36,409 nt of DNA from an uncultured Dehalococcoidia bacterium (GTDB lineage: Bacteria; Chloroflexota; Dehalococcoidia; GIF9; UBA5629): positions 1 to 36,409 of the forward strand of contig CAIYTC010000157.1 of NCBI GenBank assembly GCA_903929005.1, read 5' to 3'. Below are positions 16,330-23,800 of the stretch, one piece after another. The position numbers were made by a program, and so were the translations under genes. Each line of letters begins with the position of its first letter. The first letter of the stretch is position 1. The notes beneath the pieces were generated by a model. The model made no database searches. It saw nothing but the letters and a program-made list of their open reading frames with translations, and was not told the DNA's origin.

Positions 16330-17331
16330 TTGCTGACTGAAAAAAAGATACTTGAAGCGCTGGGAGACGTACTTGTCCCCGGCATACAGCGCAGCCTGAC
16401 CGCTCTGAACCTGGTGCAGGGAGCCGAGATAGCCGGCAATAAGGTGAAAATCACCCTGGCCTCGGTTGCCCTCGATGAAAATGCTCAAAACTGGGTACGG
16501 GAAAAATCCATGGACGTGGTGAAGCTTCTCGATAAAAACGCCGCAAGCGAAGTCATTTTCGTAGAAAAAAGGCCCGTAGAGTTGAACCGGATCAAAAACG
16601 TAATCGCTATCATGAGCGGCAAGGGAGGGGTAGGCAAGTCCCTGATAAGCGCCCTGACAGCCATATTGCTCAGAAGGCAAGGTTATGAAGTCGGTATCCT
16701 GGATGCTGATATAACAGGTCCCAGCATACCCAAAATGTTCGGGATAACGCTACGGCCGCAGGGCAGTGAGAGCGGTATACTTCCGGTACAATCAACCAGC
16801 GGCATCGAGATCATTTCCATCAACCTCTTCCTCCCCCACGAGGATGAAGCTGTCATCTGGAGGGGACCGCTGATCGGCAAAGCTATTACACAATTCTGGG
16901 AAGATGTCCTCTGGGGTAACCTGGATTTCCTGGTGGTTGACCTGCCTCCCGGCACAGCCGATGCACCTTTGACCGCGCTGCAGGTATTGCCGGTTAACGG
17001 CGTCATCGTCGTCTTTACGCCCCAGGGCCTCACTACCATGATCGTAAAAAAAGCTGTCAAGATGGCGCAACAGCTGGACAAGAAGGTGCTCGGCGTAGTC
17101 GAGAACATGAGCTTCTTATACATACCTGCGATTAAGAAAAAGATCGAGATTTTCGGTGCAAGCCGCGGCGCTGAGATGGCAAAATCATCGGCGGCTCCTC
17201 TGCTTGCCAGGATACCCATCGACCCCAGGTTGGCCACACTATGCGATAAAGGCCATATCGAGAGATACGATGCAGAGATACTTAAATCTTACTGGGATGC
17301 GTTATCAAAGGTAATCTCCACCGCCACATAA
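16330..17331 (+). CDS. Mrp/NBP35-family P-loop ATPase lacking the CxxC motif
   Basis: A 333-aa protein with an N-terminal MIP18/DUF59 domain (about 3-75) and a Mrp/ApbC ATPase domain. The deviant Walker A SGKGGVGKS is at 96-104, DADITGPSIPKMFG at 125-138, and DLPPGTAD at 204-211. Mrp proteins carry and transfer Fe-S clusters as dimers held by a CxxC motif that usually follows ENMS. Here residues 259-271 read ENMSFLYIPAIKK with no cysteine, so the classical bridging cluster site is absent. The start is TTG with a perfect GGAGG six nt upstream. It lies 16 bp before an IscU/NifU-like gene. Fe-S assembly is the likely setting, but cluster carriage by the classical route is doubtful. Confidence 0.9.
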   Translation: MLTEKKILEALGDVLVPGIQRSLTALNLVQGAEIAGNKVKITLASVALDENAQNWVREKSMDVVKLLDKNAASEVIFVEKRPVELNRIKNVIAIMSGKGGVGKSLISALTAILLRRQGYEVGILDADITGPSIPKMFGITLRPQGSESGILPVQSTSGIEIISINLFLPHEDEAVIWRGPLIGKAITQFWEDVLWGNLDFLVVDLPPGTADAPLTALQVLPVNGVIVVFTPQGLTTMIVKKAVKMAQQLDKKVLGVVENMSFLYIPAIKKKIEIFGASRGAEMAKSSAAPLLARIPIDPRLATLCDKGHIERYDAEILKSYWDALSKVISTAT

Positions 17332-17347
17332 AGCACTAACAAAAATC

Positions 17348-17794
17348 ATGTCTGAGCGTTTCGATAAGCTGGATGTATTCATTTTGGGCAACCCACCAGG
17401 GAACTACCCGGATATTTTCGTTGAGCACGCCCTGCGGCCTAAAAATGCCGGCAGCATGGAAGCCGCTAATGGCTTCGGCAGCGTATCAGGCCATGACGGC
17501 AACGTCATGGAGATCTGGTTGCGCGTTGAAGATGATGTTATTGCTGCCGCAACCTTCTGGACAGACGGTTGTGGCACAACGATCGCCTGCGGGAGTATGG
17601 TAACAGAAACGGTTAAGGGCAAACAGATTATTGAGGCACTGAACCTGACCACGGATGAGATAGAAGAAGCATTGGGTGGACTGCCGGGTAACAATTGCAC
17701 CTGCGCAAAGCTGGCAGTAGACACGTTAAAAAAGGCCGCCAGGGACTATTTAGCCTTCAAACAGGAGCCGTGGCGCCGCAAGTACGCCAAATGA
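17348..17794 (+). CDS. IscU/NifU N-terminal-like Fe-S scaffold protein
   Basis: A 148-aa protein of the U-type scaffold fold. It has the RPKNAGSM motif at 30-37, WTDGCGTTIACGSM around C75 and C81, and NNCTCAKLAVDTL with C117 and C119. The first of the three canonical ligand cysteines, in G-x-C-G-D-x-M, is replaced: residues 48-54 read GHDGNVM, with Asp at position 50. It has an extra N-terminal ~20 residues compared with IscU. The SD is poor, but the gene directly follows the Mrp ATPase, so the two are probably translated from one message. It may hold a cluster with altered ligands or act on another metal centre. Confidence 0.88.
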   Translation: MSERFDKLDVFILGNPPGNYPDIFVEHALRPKNAGSMEAANGFGSVSGHDGNVMEIWLRVEDDVIAAATFWTDGCGTTIACGSMVTETVKGKQIIEALNLTTDEIEEALGGLPGNNCTCAKLAVDTLKKAARDYLAFKQEPWRRKYAK

Positions 17795-17837
17795 TTACCT
17801 GCATATTCATACGGAACCGGCCTTCAAATCCGTTTCC

Positions 17838-17866
17838 TTGATTTTATAAGCTTTAAAATATATACT
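17838..17866 (+). promoter_or_regulatory. Predicted promoter for the ferritin-like / purine cluster
   Basis: TTGATT (17838-17843), 17-bp spacer, TATACT (17861-17866). It is placed about 75 bp before the ferritin-like gene. With no other clear terminator before purS at 22550, it may serve the whole purD-E-B-C-S run. Confidence 0.6.
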
Positions 17867-17943
17867 CTTTAGGCGATTCCCCCGAAAGCAGGATATTTCG
17901 TTGGCGTTTCTGTTGCTTAGCGGCGAAATCCAGGGAGGATTTT

Positions 17944-18204
17944 ATGGCTTATAAACCATTTGAAGAACAAGAAGAAGAAATCGAGGGCTCAATGGACCTC
18001 GAAATGATACGCGACGACCTGATGGCCGAACTTAAATCCATCAACGAATATGAAGCACAGGTTGAGATGATCGAAAATGAAGATGCGGCCGATGCTATTG
18101 AGCAGATCCTTGAAGATAAGAAAGTGCATGTGGCCAAGCTGATCAAGCTATTAAAACTGCTTGATCCTGTACAGGCCGAAAAATTAAATAACGAATTAAG
18201 GTAG
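17944..18204 (+). CDS. Ferritin-like domain protein, 86 aa
   Basis: A short all-helical protein resembling the encapsulated-ferritin / rubrerythrin-like half-ferritins. It has ELKSINEYEAQ at 29-39 and a second helix with VHVAKLIKLLKLLDP at 61-75. Two such helices would dimerise to form a four-helix iron site. The first-helix Glu (E29) and the His (H62) keep the usual 33-residue spacing, but the residue three before the His, normally Glu, is Lys59. Metal binding is therefore uncertain. The N-terminus is very acidic. The SD GGGAGG precedes the ATG. No encapsulin gene or encapsulin-targeting tail is seen. Confidence 0.75.
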   Translation: MAYKPFEEQEEEIEGSMDLEMIRDDLMAELKSINEYEAQVEMIENEDAADAIEQILEDKKVHVAKLIKLLKLLDPVQAEKLNNELR

Positions 18205-18211
18205 AGAGAAA

Positions 18212-18304
18212 ATGGCACATAAACCTAAGCTCAAGGGAACCAAAAAGAACCGTGGCAAGACCAAGAGCAGCAAGCGCAATATCGTTAAAAAGATAACTGC
18301 CTAA
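18212..18304 (+). CDS. Very basic 30-aa small protein
   Basis: A short open frame, MAHKPKLKGTKKNRG then KTKSSKRNIVKKITA, ending in TAA. Twelve of 30 residues are Lys or Arg and there are no acidic residues, unlike a random frame. It starts 8 bp after the ferritin-like gene's stop with an AGAGAG just upstream, and ends 22 bp before purD. The composition recalls small ribosomal or nucleic-acid-binding peptides. I do not recognise a family. It could instead be a leader peptide for purD. Confidence 0.55.
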   Translation: MAHKPKLKGTKKNRGKTKSSKRNIVKKITA

Positions 18305-18325
18305 TTTTACGGTGGAGACACCAGC

Positions 18326-19591
18326 TTGAAGGTACTGGTTATCGGCAACGGGGCGCGTGAACATGCCCTCGCGTGGAAGATTTTGCAGAGCCCCCGTGTC
18401 AGCGATGTTTATGCCCTGCCGGGGAATGCCGGCACAGCCAGTATTGCCCGCAATATCAGCCTGCCGTTGTCTGACATACCTTCCATAATTAAGAAGTCGC
18501 TGGAACTCCGTATTGACCTTGTTGTAGTCGGGCCAGAGGCGCCGCTGGCCGCAGGCATAGTTGACCGCTTCCAGGAAACTGGCATACCCGCTTTCGGTCC
18601 GTCCGGTGCCGCCGCCCGCCTGGAATCCAGCAAGTTATTTGCCCGGGAATTGATGCAAAAGCACGGCATTCCCTGCGCTGAAGGCAAGTCCTTTAGCGAT
18701 TATCCAAAGGCCAGGGAATACCTTGAAAAGCAAAGCGCTCCCATAGTTGTCAAGGCTGACGGCCTGGCAGCGGGCAAAGGCGTTACCGTCGCAGGCACCC
18801 TCGAAGAAGCGCTGAAAGCGCTCGATTCCATAATGCAGGCCAGGATTTTCGGGGCCGCTGGCGACAGCGTTATCATCGAAGAATGCCTGGTTGGTAAAGA
18901 AGTCAGCCTGCTGGCTTTCACCGATGGCAAAACTACCGTCCCAATGGTGCCTGCCTGCGATTATAAGCGGGTTTTCGATGGCGATAAAGGCCCCAACACC
19001 GGCGGCATGGGCAGCTACAGCCCGCCCGGTTTCTTCGGCAAAGCTATGATAAAGCAGGTATTGAATACCATCATTAAGCCTACTATCGATGCCATGGCAA
19101 AAGCCGGCTATCCTTACCAGGGCGTGCTGTACACGGGGTTAATCATGACCACCGGAGGGCCAAAAGTGCTGGAGTACAATGCCAGGTTTGGCGACCCTGA
19201 GACACAGGCCATTCTGCCCAGGTTGAAAACCGACCTGGTTGCTATTATGCTGGCGGTTATCGATGGAACGCTGGATAAGCTGGCAATCCAGTGGGACGCC
19301 GACCCCTGCGTGGGCGTAGTAATTGCTTCAGGAGGATACCCGGGTAATTACGAAAGCGGCCTGCCCATCAGCATTTCTGCTAAACTTGAAGAGGACGTCA
19401 GCATATTCTACGCCGGCGCTATAAATAGTAGTGACGGCCGGGTAGTCACGGACGGCGGAAGGGTGCTGACAGTCACCGCGTCCGCTACAACCATGCAGGG
19501 AGCGCGGGACAAGGTGTACCGCAATATACCACATATTAGTTTCAAGGGTTGTCATTACCGCAAGGATATTGCATTACGGGAGGTGAGCTAA
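18326..19591 (+). CDS. purD: Phosphoribosylamine-glycine ligase
   Basis: A 421-aa ATP-grasp enzyme joining glycine to phosphoribosylamine in the second step of purine synthesis. Visible motifs are VIGNGAREHALAWK at the start, GPEAPLAAG, VKADGLAAGKGV (ATP-grasp), GPNTGGMGSYSP and NARFGDPETQ near the metal site. Start codon is TTG at 18326 with GGTGGAG eight nt before it, giving MKVLVIGNG. The stop TAA overlaps the purE ATG by one base, so the two are translationally coupled. Confidence 0.97.
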   Translation: MKVLVIGNGAREHALAWKILQSPRVSDVYALPGNAGTASIARNISLPLSDIPSIIKKSLELRIDLVVVGPEAPLAAGIVDRFQETGIPAFGPSGAAARLESSKLFARELMQKHGIPCAEGKSFSDYPKAREYLEKQSAPIVVKADGLAAGKGVTVAGTLEEALKALDSIMQARIFGAAGDSVIIEECLVGKEVSLLAFTDGKTTVPMVPACDYKRVFDGDKGPNTGGMGSYSPPGFFGKAMIKQVLNTIIKPTIDAMAKAGYPYQGVLYTGLIMTTGGPKVLEYNARFGDPETQAILPRLKTDLVAIMLAVIDGTLDKLAIQWDADPCVGVVIASGGYPGNYESGLPISISAKLEEDVSIFYAGAINSSDGRVVTDGGRVLTVTASATTMQGARDKVYRNIPHISFKGCHYRKDIALREVS

Positions 19592-20046
19592 TGGCACTGG
19601 TAGGCGTAGTGATCGGCAGCCAGACAGATGAGCAATTCATGCAACCCGCTCTCGACATTTTAAGCGAATTCAAGATTGATTACGAAATGGCCATCCTATC
19701 AGCCCACCGCAAACCGGATAAAGTCCGGCAATATGCGCTTGATGCCAGGTCCAATGGATATGAGGTTATTATCGCGGCAGCCGGCAGCGCTGCGCACCTG
19801 CCCGGCGTGATTGCATCCTGGACTACACTGCCGGTCATAGGAGTGCCGCTGCCGACGAGCGACCTTAAGGGAATTGACGCGCTTTATTCTATCGTGCAAA
19901 TGCCGGGTGGTGTACCGGTTGCCTGCGTGGGCATTGGCACAGCAGGCGCCAAGAACGCCGCCCTGCTGGCCGCGCAGATACTCGGCATCAAATATGATCA
20001 GACCAGGCAGGTTTTCGAGGATTATAAACGCAAGCTGGCTGAATAA
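19591..20046 (+). CDS. purE: N5-carboxyaminoimidazole ribonucleotide mutase
   Basis: A 151-aa PurE. The start is the ATG in GGAGGTGAGCTAATG, one base overlapping purD; the upstream in-frame codons are purD sequence. Motifs are VIGSQTDEQFM (class signature GSxSD with Thr), ILSAHRKPD, GSAAHLPGVIAS and SIVQMPGGVPVA. It converts the carboxylated AIR intermediate to CAIR. No purK is seen in the window, so either it is elsewhere or this enzyme uses CO2 directly. Confidence 0.96.
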   Translation: MALVGVVIGSQTDEQFMQPALDILSEFKIDYEMAILSAHRKPDKVRQYALDARSNGYEVIIAAAGSAAHLPGVIASWTTLPVIGVPLPTSDLKGIDALYSIVQMPGGVPVACVGIGTAGAKNAALLAAQILGIKYDQTRQVFEDYKRKLAE

Positions 20047-20061
20047 TGAGGGCAGGTAAAT

Positions 20062-21384
20062 ATGATTGAACGCTATTCCCGGCCAAAGATGAAGAAGATT
20101 TGGTCGGACAAGAACAAATTTGATAAATGGCTCCAGGTTGAAATCGCTGTTTGCGAGGCGTGGGCGGATGTAGGCCGCATACCCAGGGAGGCAATACCTA
20201 ATATTAAGAAGGCCAGGGTTGACTTAGAGCGCATGGGGGAGATCCTTAAAGTAACCCACCACGATGTCACAGCCTTTTTGAATGCTATCGGCGAGACTAT
20301 TGGTGAGGATTCACGCTTCATTCACCTCGGCCTGACATCATCCGATGTCATGGATACTGCACAGGCGCTGCAGCTCAAGGATGCTGCCGGCCTGCTTTTA
20401 GAGGATGTGGAGAAATTGATCAAGGTGCTTGAGTATACGGCTGTGGCTAACAAGGATACTCTGATGATCGGACGTACACATGGCGTCCATGCCGAGCCTA
20501 TAACCTTTGGACTTAAAATGGCGCTGTGGGCGCAGGAGATGAAGCGAAACTACACCCGGCTACAGGCTGCCAGAGACGCGGTCAGCGTTGGAAAGATTTC
20601 CGGCGCCGTAGGCACTTATGCAAGCGTATCGCCGGAGATAGAAGAGCAGGCCTGCGCCACGCTGGGACTTACCCACGCACCCATCTCAAACCAGGTCATT
20701 CAGCGTGACCGGCATGCCCAGTTCGTTACCACGCTGGCCATCATAGCCAGTTCCCTGGATAAATTTGCCACGGAGATAAGGGCGCTGCAGAGGACAGAGG
20801 TGCTCGAAGTTGAAGAGCCTTTTTCAGCGGGGCAGACCGGCTCCTCAGCCATGCCTCATAAGCGTAACCCGGAGCTTTGCGAAAGGGTCTGCGGGCTGGC
20901 ACGGCTTATAAGAGGGCACTCGATTACCGCACTGGAAAATGTCGCATTATGGCATGAGCGTGATATCAGCCATTCCTCCAATGAGCGTGTAATCCTGCCT
21001 GATTCCTGCCTGGCGCTTGATTACATACTGAGCATTTTTAGCGGGGTAATGCAAGGCCTGCAGATCTACCCTGATAACATGAGGCGCAACCTCGAGATTA
21101 CACAGGGGCTGGTCTTTTCGCAGAATGTAATGCTGGCACTGGTGGGCAAGGGGCTCAGCAGGCAAAAAGCTTACGAATTGACCCAGCGCAACGCCATGCA
21201 GGCATGGAAAACCAGGACACCGTTCTTGGAATTTTTAAAAGGCGACCAGGAAGTTATGGGGCAACTGAACGCCAGGGAACTTGAATCGGTTTTTGATTAC
21301 CGGCGCTTTCTCAAGCATGTGGATACAATCTTCGCACGGCTCGGGCTATTAAAGAAAACACGCAGAGCTTCAAGTAAAAAATAG
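20062..21384 (+). CDS. purB: Adenylosuccinate lyase
   Basis: A 440-aa fumarase-superfamily enzyme acting twice in purine synthesis (SAICAR to AICAR, and adenylosuccinate to AMP). It has HHDVTAFLNAI, LTSSDVMDTA, GRTHGVHAEP with the catalytic His, and the flexible-loop signature GSSAMPHKRNP at residues 260-270 with catalytic Ser. The N-terminus MIERYSRPKMKKIW is typical for the bacterial class. It follows purE by 15 bp with a GCAGG SD. Confidence 0.98.
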   Translation: MIERYSRPKMKKIWSDKNKFDKWLQVEIAVCEAWADVGRIPREAIPNIKKARVDLERMGEILKVTHHDVTAFLNAIGETIGEDSRFIHLGLTSSDVMDTAQALQLKDAAGLLLEDVEKLIKVLEYTAVANKDTLMIGRTHGVHAEPITFGLKMALWAQEMKRNYTRLQAARDAVSVGKISGAVGTYASVSPEIEEQACATLGLTHAPISNQVIQRDRHAQFVTTLAIIASSLDKFATEIRALQRTEVLEVEEPFSAGQTGSSAMPHKRNPELCERVCGLARLIRGHSITALENVALWHERDISHSSNERVILPDSCLALDYILSIFSGVMQGLQIYPDNMRRNLEITQGLVFSQNVMLALVGKGLSRQKAYELTQRNAMQAWKTRTPFLEFLKGDQEVMGQLNARELESVFDYRRFLKHVDTIFARLGLLKKTRRASSKK

Positions 21385-21394
21385 GAGCTATCGA

Positions 21395-22306
21395 TTGGAC
21401 ATTGTATTTGATACCGCACTGAAACTTCCCGTGTCCGGGAAAGGCAAGGTCAGGGATACGTACCGTGTAGGAGATAAACTGCTAATTGTGGCCACTGATC
21501 GCATTTCCGCCTTCGATTTTGTGTTACCCACGGCAATACCCGATAAAGGTATGGTACTCAACCAGATTTCTGTTTTTTGGTTTGGCAAAACATACCATGT
21601 GGTGCACAATCACCTGGTAGAATCAATAGAAAGCCCCCGGGCGTTGGCCAAATATGCACCTGGCAAGCGTCCTTTAGCGGAGTTATTGATGGGGCGCTCC
21701 ATGGTTGTACTAAAAGCTGCGCGCATACCGGTTGAATGCATTGTTCGCGGGTATATAGCTGGATCTGCCTGGTCAGAATATCAAAAGACCGGAACAATCA
21801 ACGGGAAAAAAGCGCCCAAAGGTTTGGTAGAGAGCCAGGAACTGCCCGAGCCCATCTTCACTCCCACTACCAAAGCTGAAACCGGCCATGATCTGCCTTT
21901 AAAACCCCGTGAGCTTATTAACCTGGTAGGTGAAAAGACGGCCCGTCAGCTTGAAGAAAAAAGCCTGGCGCTATACCGCTTTGCACGTGAATATGCTGTC
22001 GAGCGCAGTATCATTATTGCCGATACCAAGTTCGAATTCGGTTACCATGACAAAGAAATCATCTTAATTGACGAGGCGCTAACGCCCGATTCCAGCCGCT
22101 TCTGGGATGCTACCCAGTATGAACCCGGATGTTCTCAACCGAGTTATGATAAGCAGCCGGTACGGGACTGGTTAATAGCCTCAGGCTGGAACCGGCAGCC
22201 ACCGATGCCTGCTTTACCGCATGAAGTGGTTGAGGCTACCACAGAACGCTATCGCGATGCCCATTACTATTTAACCGGGAGGAAGCTCAAAAATGTATTT
22301 AGCTAA
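21395..22306 (+). CDS. purC: SAICAR synthase
   Basis: A 303-aa phosphoribosylaminoimidazole-succinocarboxamide synthase, longer than the ~240-aa E. coli form and closer to the yeast-type layout. It has GKVRDTYRVGDKLLIVATDRISAFD at the N-terminus, VECIVRGYIAGSAWSEY, and IADTKFEFG then LIDEALTPDSSRFW. It adds aspartate to CAIR. Start is TTG at 21395 with AGGAG upstream, 10 bp after purB. Its last 14 bases overlap purS. Confidence 0.97.
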   Translation: MDIVFDTALKLPVSGKGKVRDTYRVGDKLLIVATDRISAFDFVLPTAIPDKGMVLNQISVFWFGKTYHVVHNHLVESIESPRALAKYAPGKRPLAELLMGRSMVVLKAARIPVECIVRGYIAGSAWSEYQKTGTINGKKAPKGLVESQELPEPIFTPTTKAETGHDLPLKPRELINLVGEKTARQLEEKSLALYRFAREYAVERSIIIADTKFEFGYHDKEIILIDEALTPDSSRFWDATQYEPGCSQPSYDKQPVRDWLIASGWNRQPPMPALPHEVVEATTERYRDAHYYLTGRKLKNVFS

Positions 22307-22550
22307 AGTATATATTACGCTTAAGCCAACCGTGAATGACCCGCAGGGGCTCACTATCAAGGGCGCGCTTTATACCCTCGGCTTCGCCGCGGTGCAGGAA
22401 GTACGTGCGGGAAAATACATCGAGATTAAGATAGAAGAAAAAGATATGGAAAAAGCGCGCAACGATGTTCAAAACATGTGTAAAAAGCTCCTGGCCAACA
22501 CAGTCATCGAAAATTTCCGCTTCGAGATGGAACGGCTTAAGTCTGACTGA
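22293..22550 (+). CDS. purS: FGAM synthase subunit PurS
   Basis: An 85-aa PurS, the small bridging subunit of the three-part FGAM synthase (PurS-PurQ-PurL). It shows LAKVYITLKPTVNDPQGLTIKGALYTLGF and a C-terminal CKKLLANTVIENF. The ATG lies inside purC with a GGGAGG SD. The expected purQ and purL do not follow: the next gene is on the opposite strand 9 bp away, so the other two subunits must be encoded elsewhere. Confidence 0.95.
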   Translation: MYLAKVYITLKPTVNDPQGLTIKGALYTLGFAAVQEVRAGKYIEIKIEEKDMEKARNDVQNMCKKLLANTVIENFRFEMERLKSD

Positions 22551-22559
22551 GAATTTTTA

Positions 22560-23723
22560 TCAGGGCACGGTATACTTGACTTTTAGTACTGCGCCATCCA
22601 GGCAAATCATATCCGCTTTGCTATCCCAGTTAGTCGATGTGAAAAATTGCACTCTGAACTGACACCTGCCCAGCGTATTATTCATTAATTGCTGAACAAC
22701 GTTGTTGCCATTACTATCCAGCGTTACATCAAGCTTAAGCGGCGTACCCGTTAATTCCGTTAATTTCAAGCTTCCCACAGGGAGTGCAGTTGCCTCATAG
22801 GCAATCCTACCCAGTTCACTTGAAGATCCATATTGATATTGGTATGCCTCGAGTGCTCCCATGTTGCCCCAGTTAGCGTTGCTATAGGTTGGGCTTCCCG
22901 TTGCCGTATTGCCGGTCAAATCAAGCACCGCTTCACTGATATTTGCCGTCGGTGGTATCGATGTTAGATCAAAACTGAGAAAAGCCCGGCTGGCAAGGTT
23001 TGCTGCACTATCTCCTGCGCAAACCACACTGGAACGTGTGTACGTGGTCGTGTTCTTTATCAGCGACCCGCTCTCGGCCGGAACAAGGTTTAATAAGGCT
23101 ATTCTCTCCCCCTGAGGTTGCAGCGGTGCTGTACCGGTCACATTAACGGTGACGGCTTTAGCAACAGACCCTGCCCCATTTGATGCAGTCAGAGTATAAG
23201 TAGTAGAAACGGGCGGATAAAGTGTTACGGCTATCTCCGGATCGGTGGTAGCAACTTCGGGAACAATTATTATATCTGTAGCTCCAGTAATACTCCAACT
23301 GATAATAGTGGGGCTTCCGGCTACAACCATAGCAGGGTTAGCTGTAAAATAATTTATCACAGGTTTCTCAATCTGGGGTGGTAGGGTCGATGGCACACTG
23401 CCTGTAACGGCTACCTGGGTCGTTGCCGTGGCCGTACCCAATGAATTATTCGCTGTCAAGGTAAAAGTTGTGGTACCCTGGGGCAGCACAGAAGTGGATC
23501 CAGATAGCGCCACATTGCCCACCCCGTGATCGATTGTCACGGTCGTCGCACCGAATACGCTCCAGGTAAGCGTCGAGGCCGCTCCCTGTGCGATGGCAGA
23601 AGGCAAGGCAGCAAATGAACGTACCACCGGTTTATCATAGGTTAAAGGTGCATTCTGCGACAGGTCGACACATGCGCTGAGCATGCCAAACAGTATTATT
23701 AAGGCTATCGAAAAAATTTTCAT
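22560..23723 (-). CDS. Lipoprotein with two Ig-like repeats and a DNRLRE-like C-terminal domain
   Basis: A 387-aa secreted lipoprotein. The signal peptide ends in a lipobox LSAC with Cys18. Residues about 34-112 and 119-197 are two Ig-like repeats (pattern 'xSFxAxPxxIxxGxxxTLxWxVxGA...TTTYTLTAxNxxG'). The C-terminal ~180 residues, starting near ERIALLNLVPAESG, contain FLSFDLTSIPP and FRVQFF, and resemble the disaggregatase-related beta domain; that match is tentative. It is the last of three paralogues in a row, with GGAGGAG SD. A surface or envelope structural or binding role is likely but unknown. Confidence 0.85.
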   Translation of the reverse strand: MKIFSIALIILFGMLSACVDLSQNAPLTYDKPVVRSFAALPSAIAQGAASTLTWSVFGATTVTIDHGVGNVALSGSTSVLPQGTTTFTLTANNSLGTATATTQVAVTGSVPSTLPPQIEKPVINYFTANPAMVVAGSPTIISWSITGATDIIIVPEVATTDPEIAVTLYPPVSTTYTLTASNGAGSVAKAVTVNVTGTAPLQPQGERIALLNLVPAESGSLIKNTTTYTRSSVVCAGDSAANLASRAFLSFDLTSIPPTANISEAVLDLTGNTATGSPTYSNANWGNMGALEAYQYQYGSSSELGRIAYEATALPVGSLKLTELTGTPLKLDVTLDSNGNNVVQQLMNNTLGRCQFRVQFFTSTNWDSKADMICLDGAVLKVKYTVP

Positions 23724-23800
23724 ATTGAAGCTCCTCCGGTTAAAACTCCAAATTCATAAAATGAACTTAAAAGGCTTTCCAAATTATCACTTCCACGGTA

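Noticed and set aside
16297-17237. Long minus-strand frames (127 and 184 aa) opposite the Mrp gene
   Set aside because: Antisense shadows of a clear Mrp protein, with low-complexity composition and no SD.
17795-17835. Possible terminator after the IscU-like gene (ACGGA...TCCGT then T-rich)
   Set aside because: Stem of only five bases with a 13-base loop; too weak to call.
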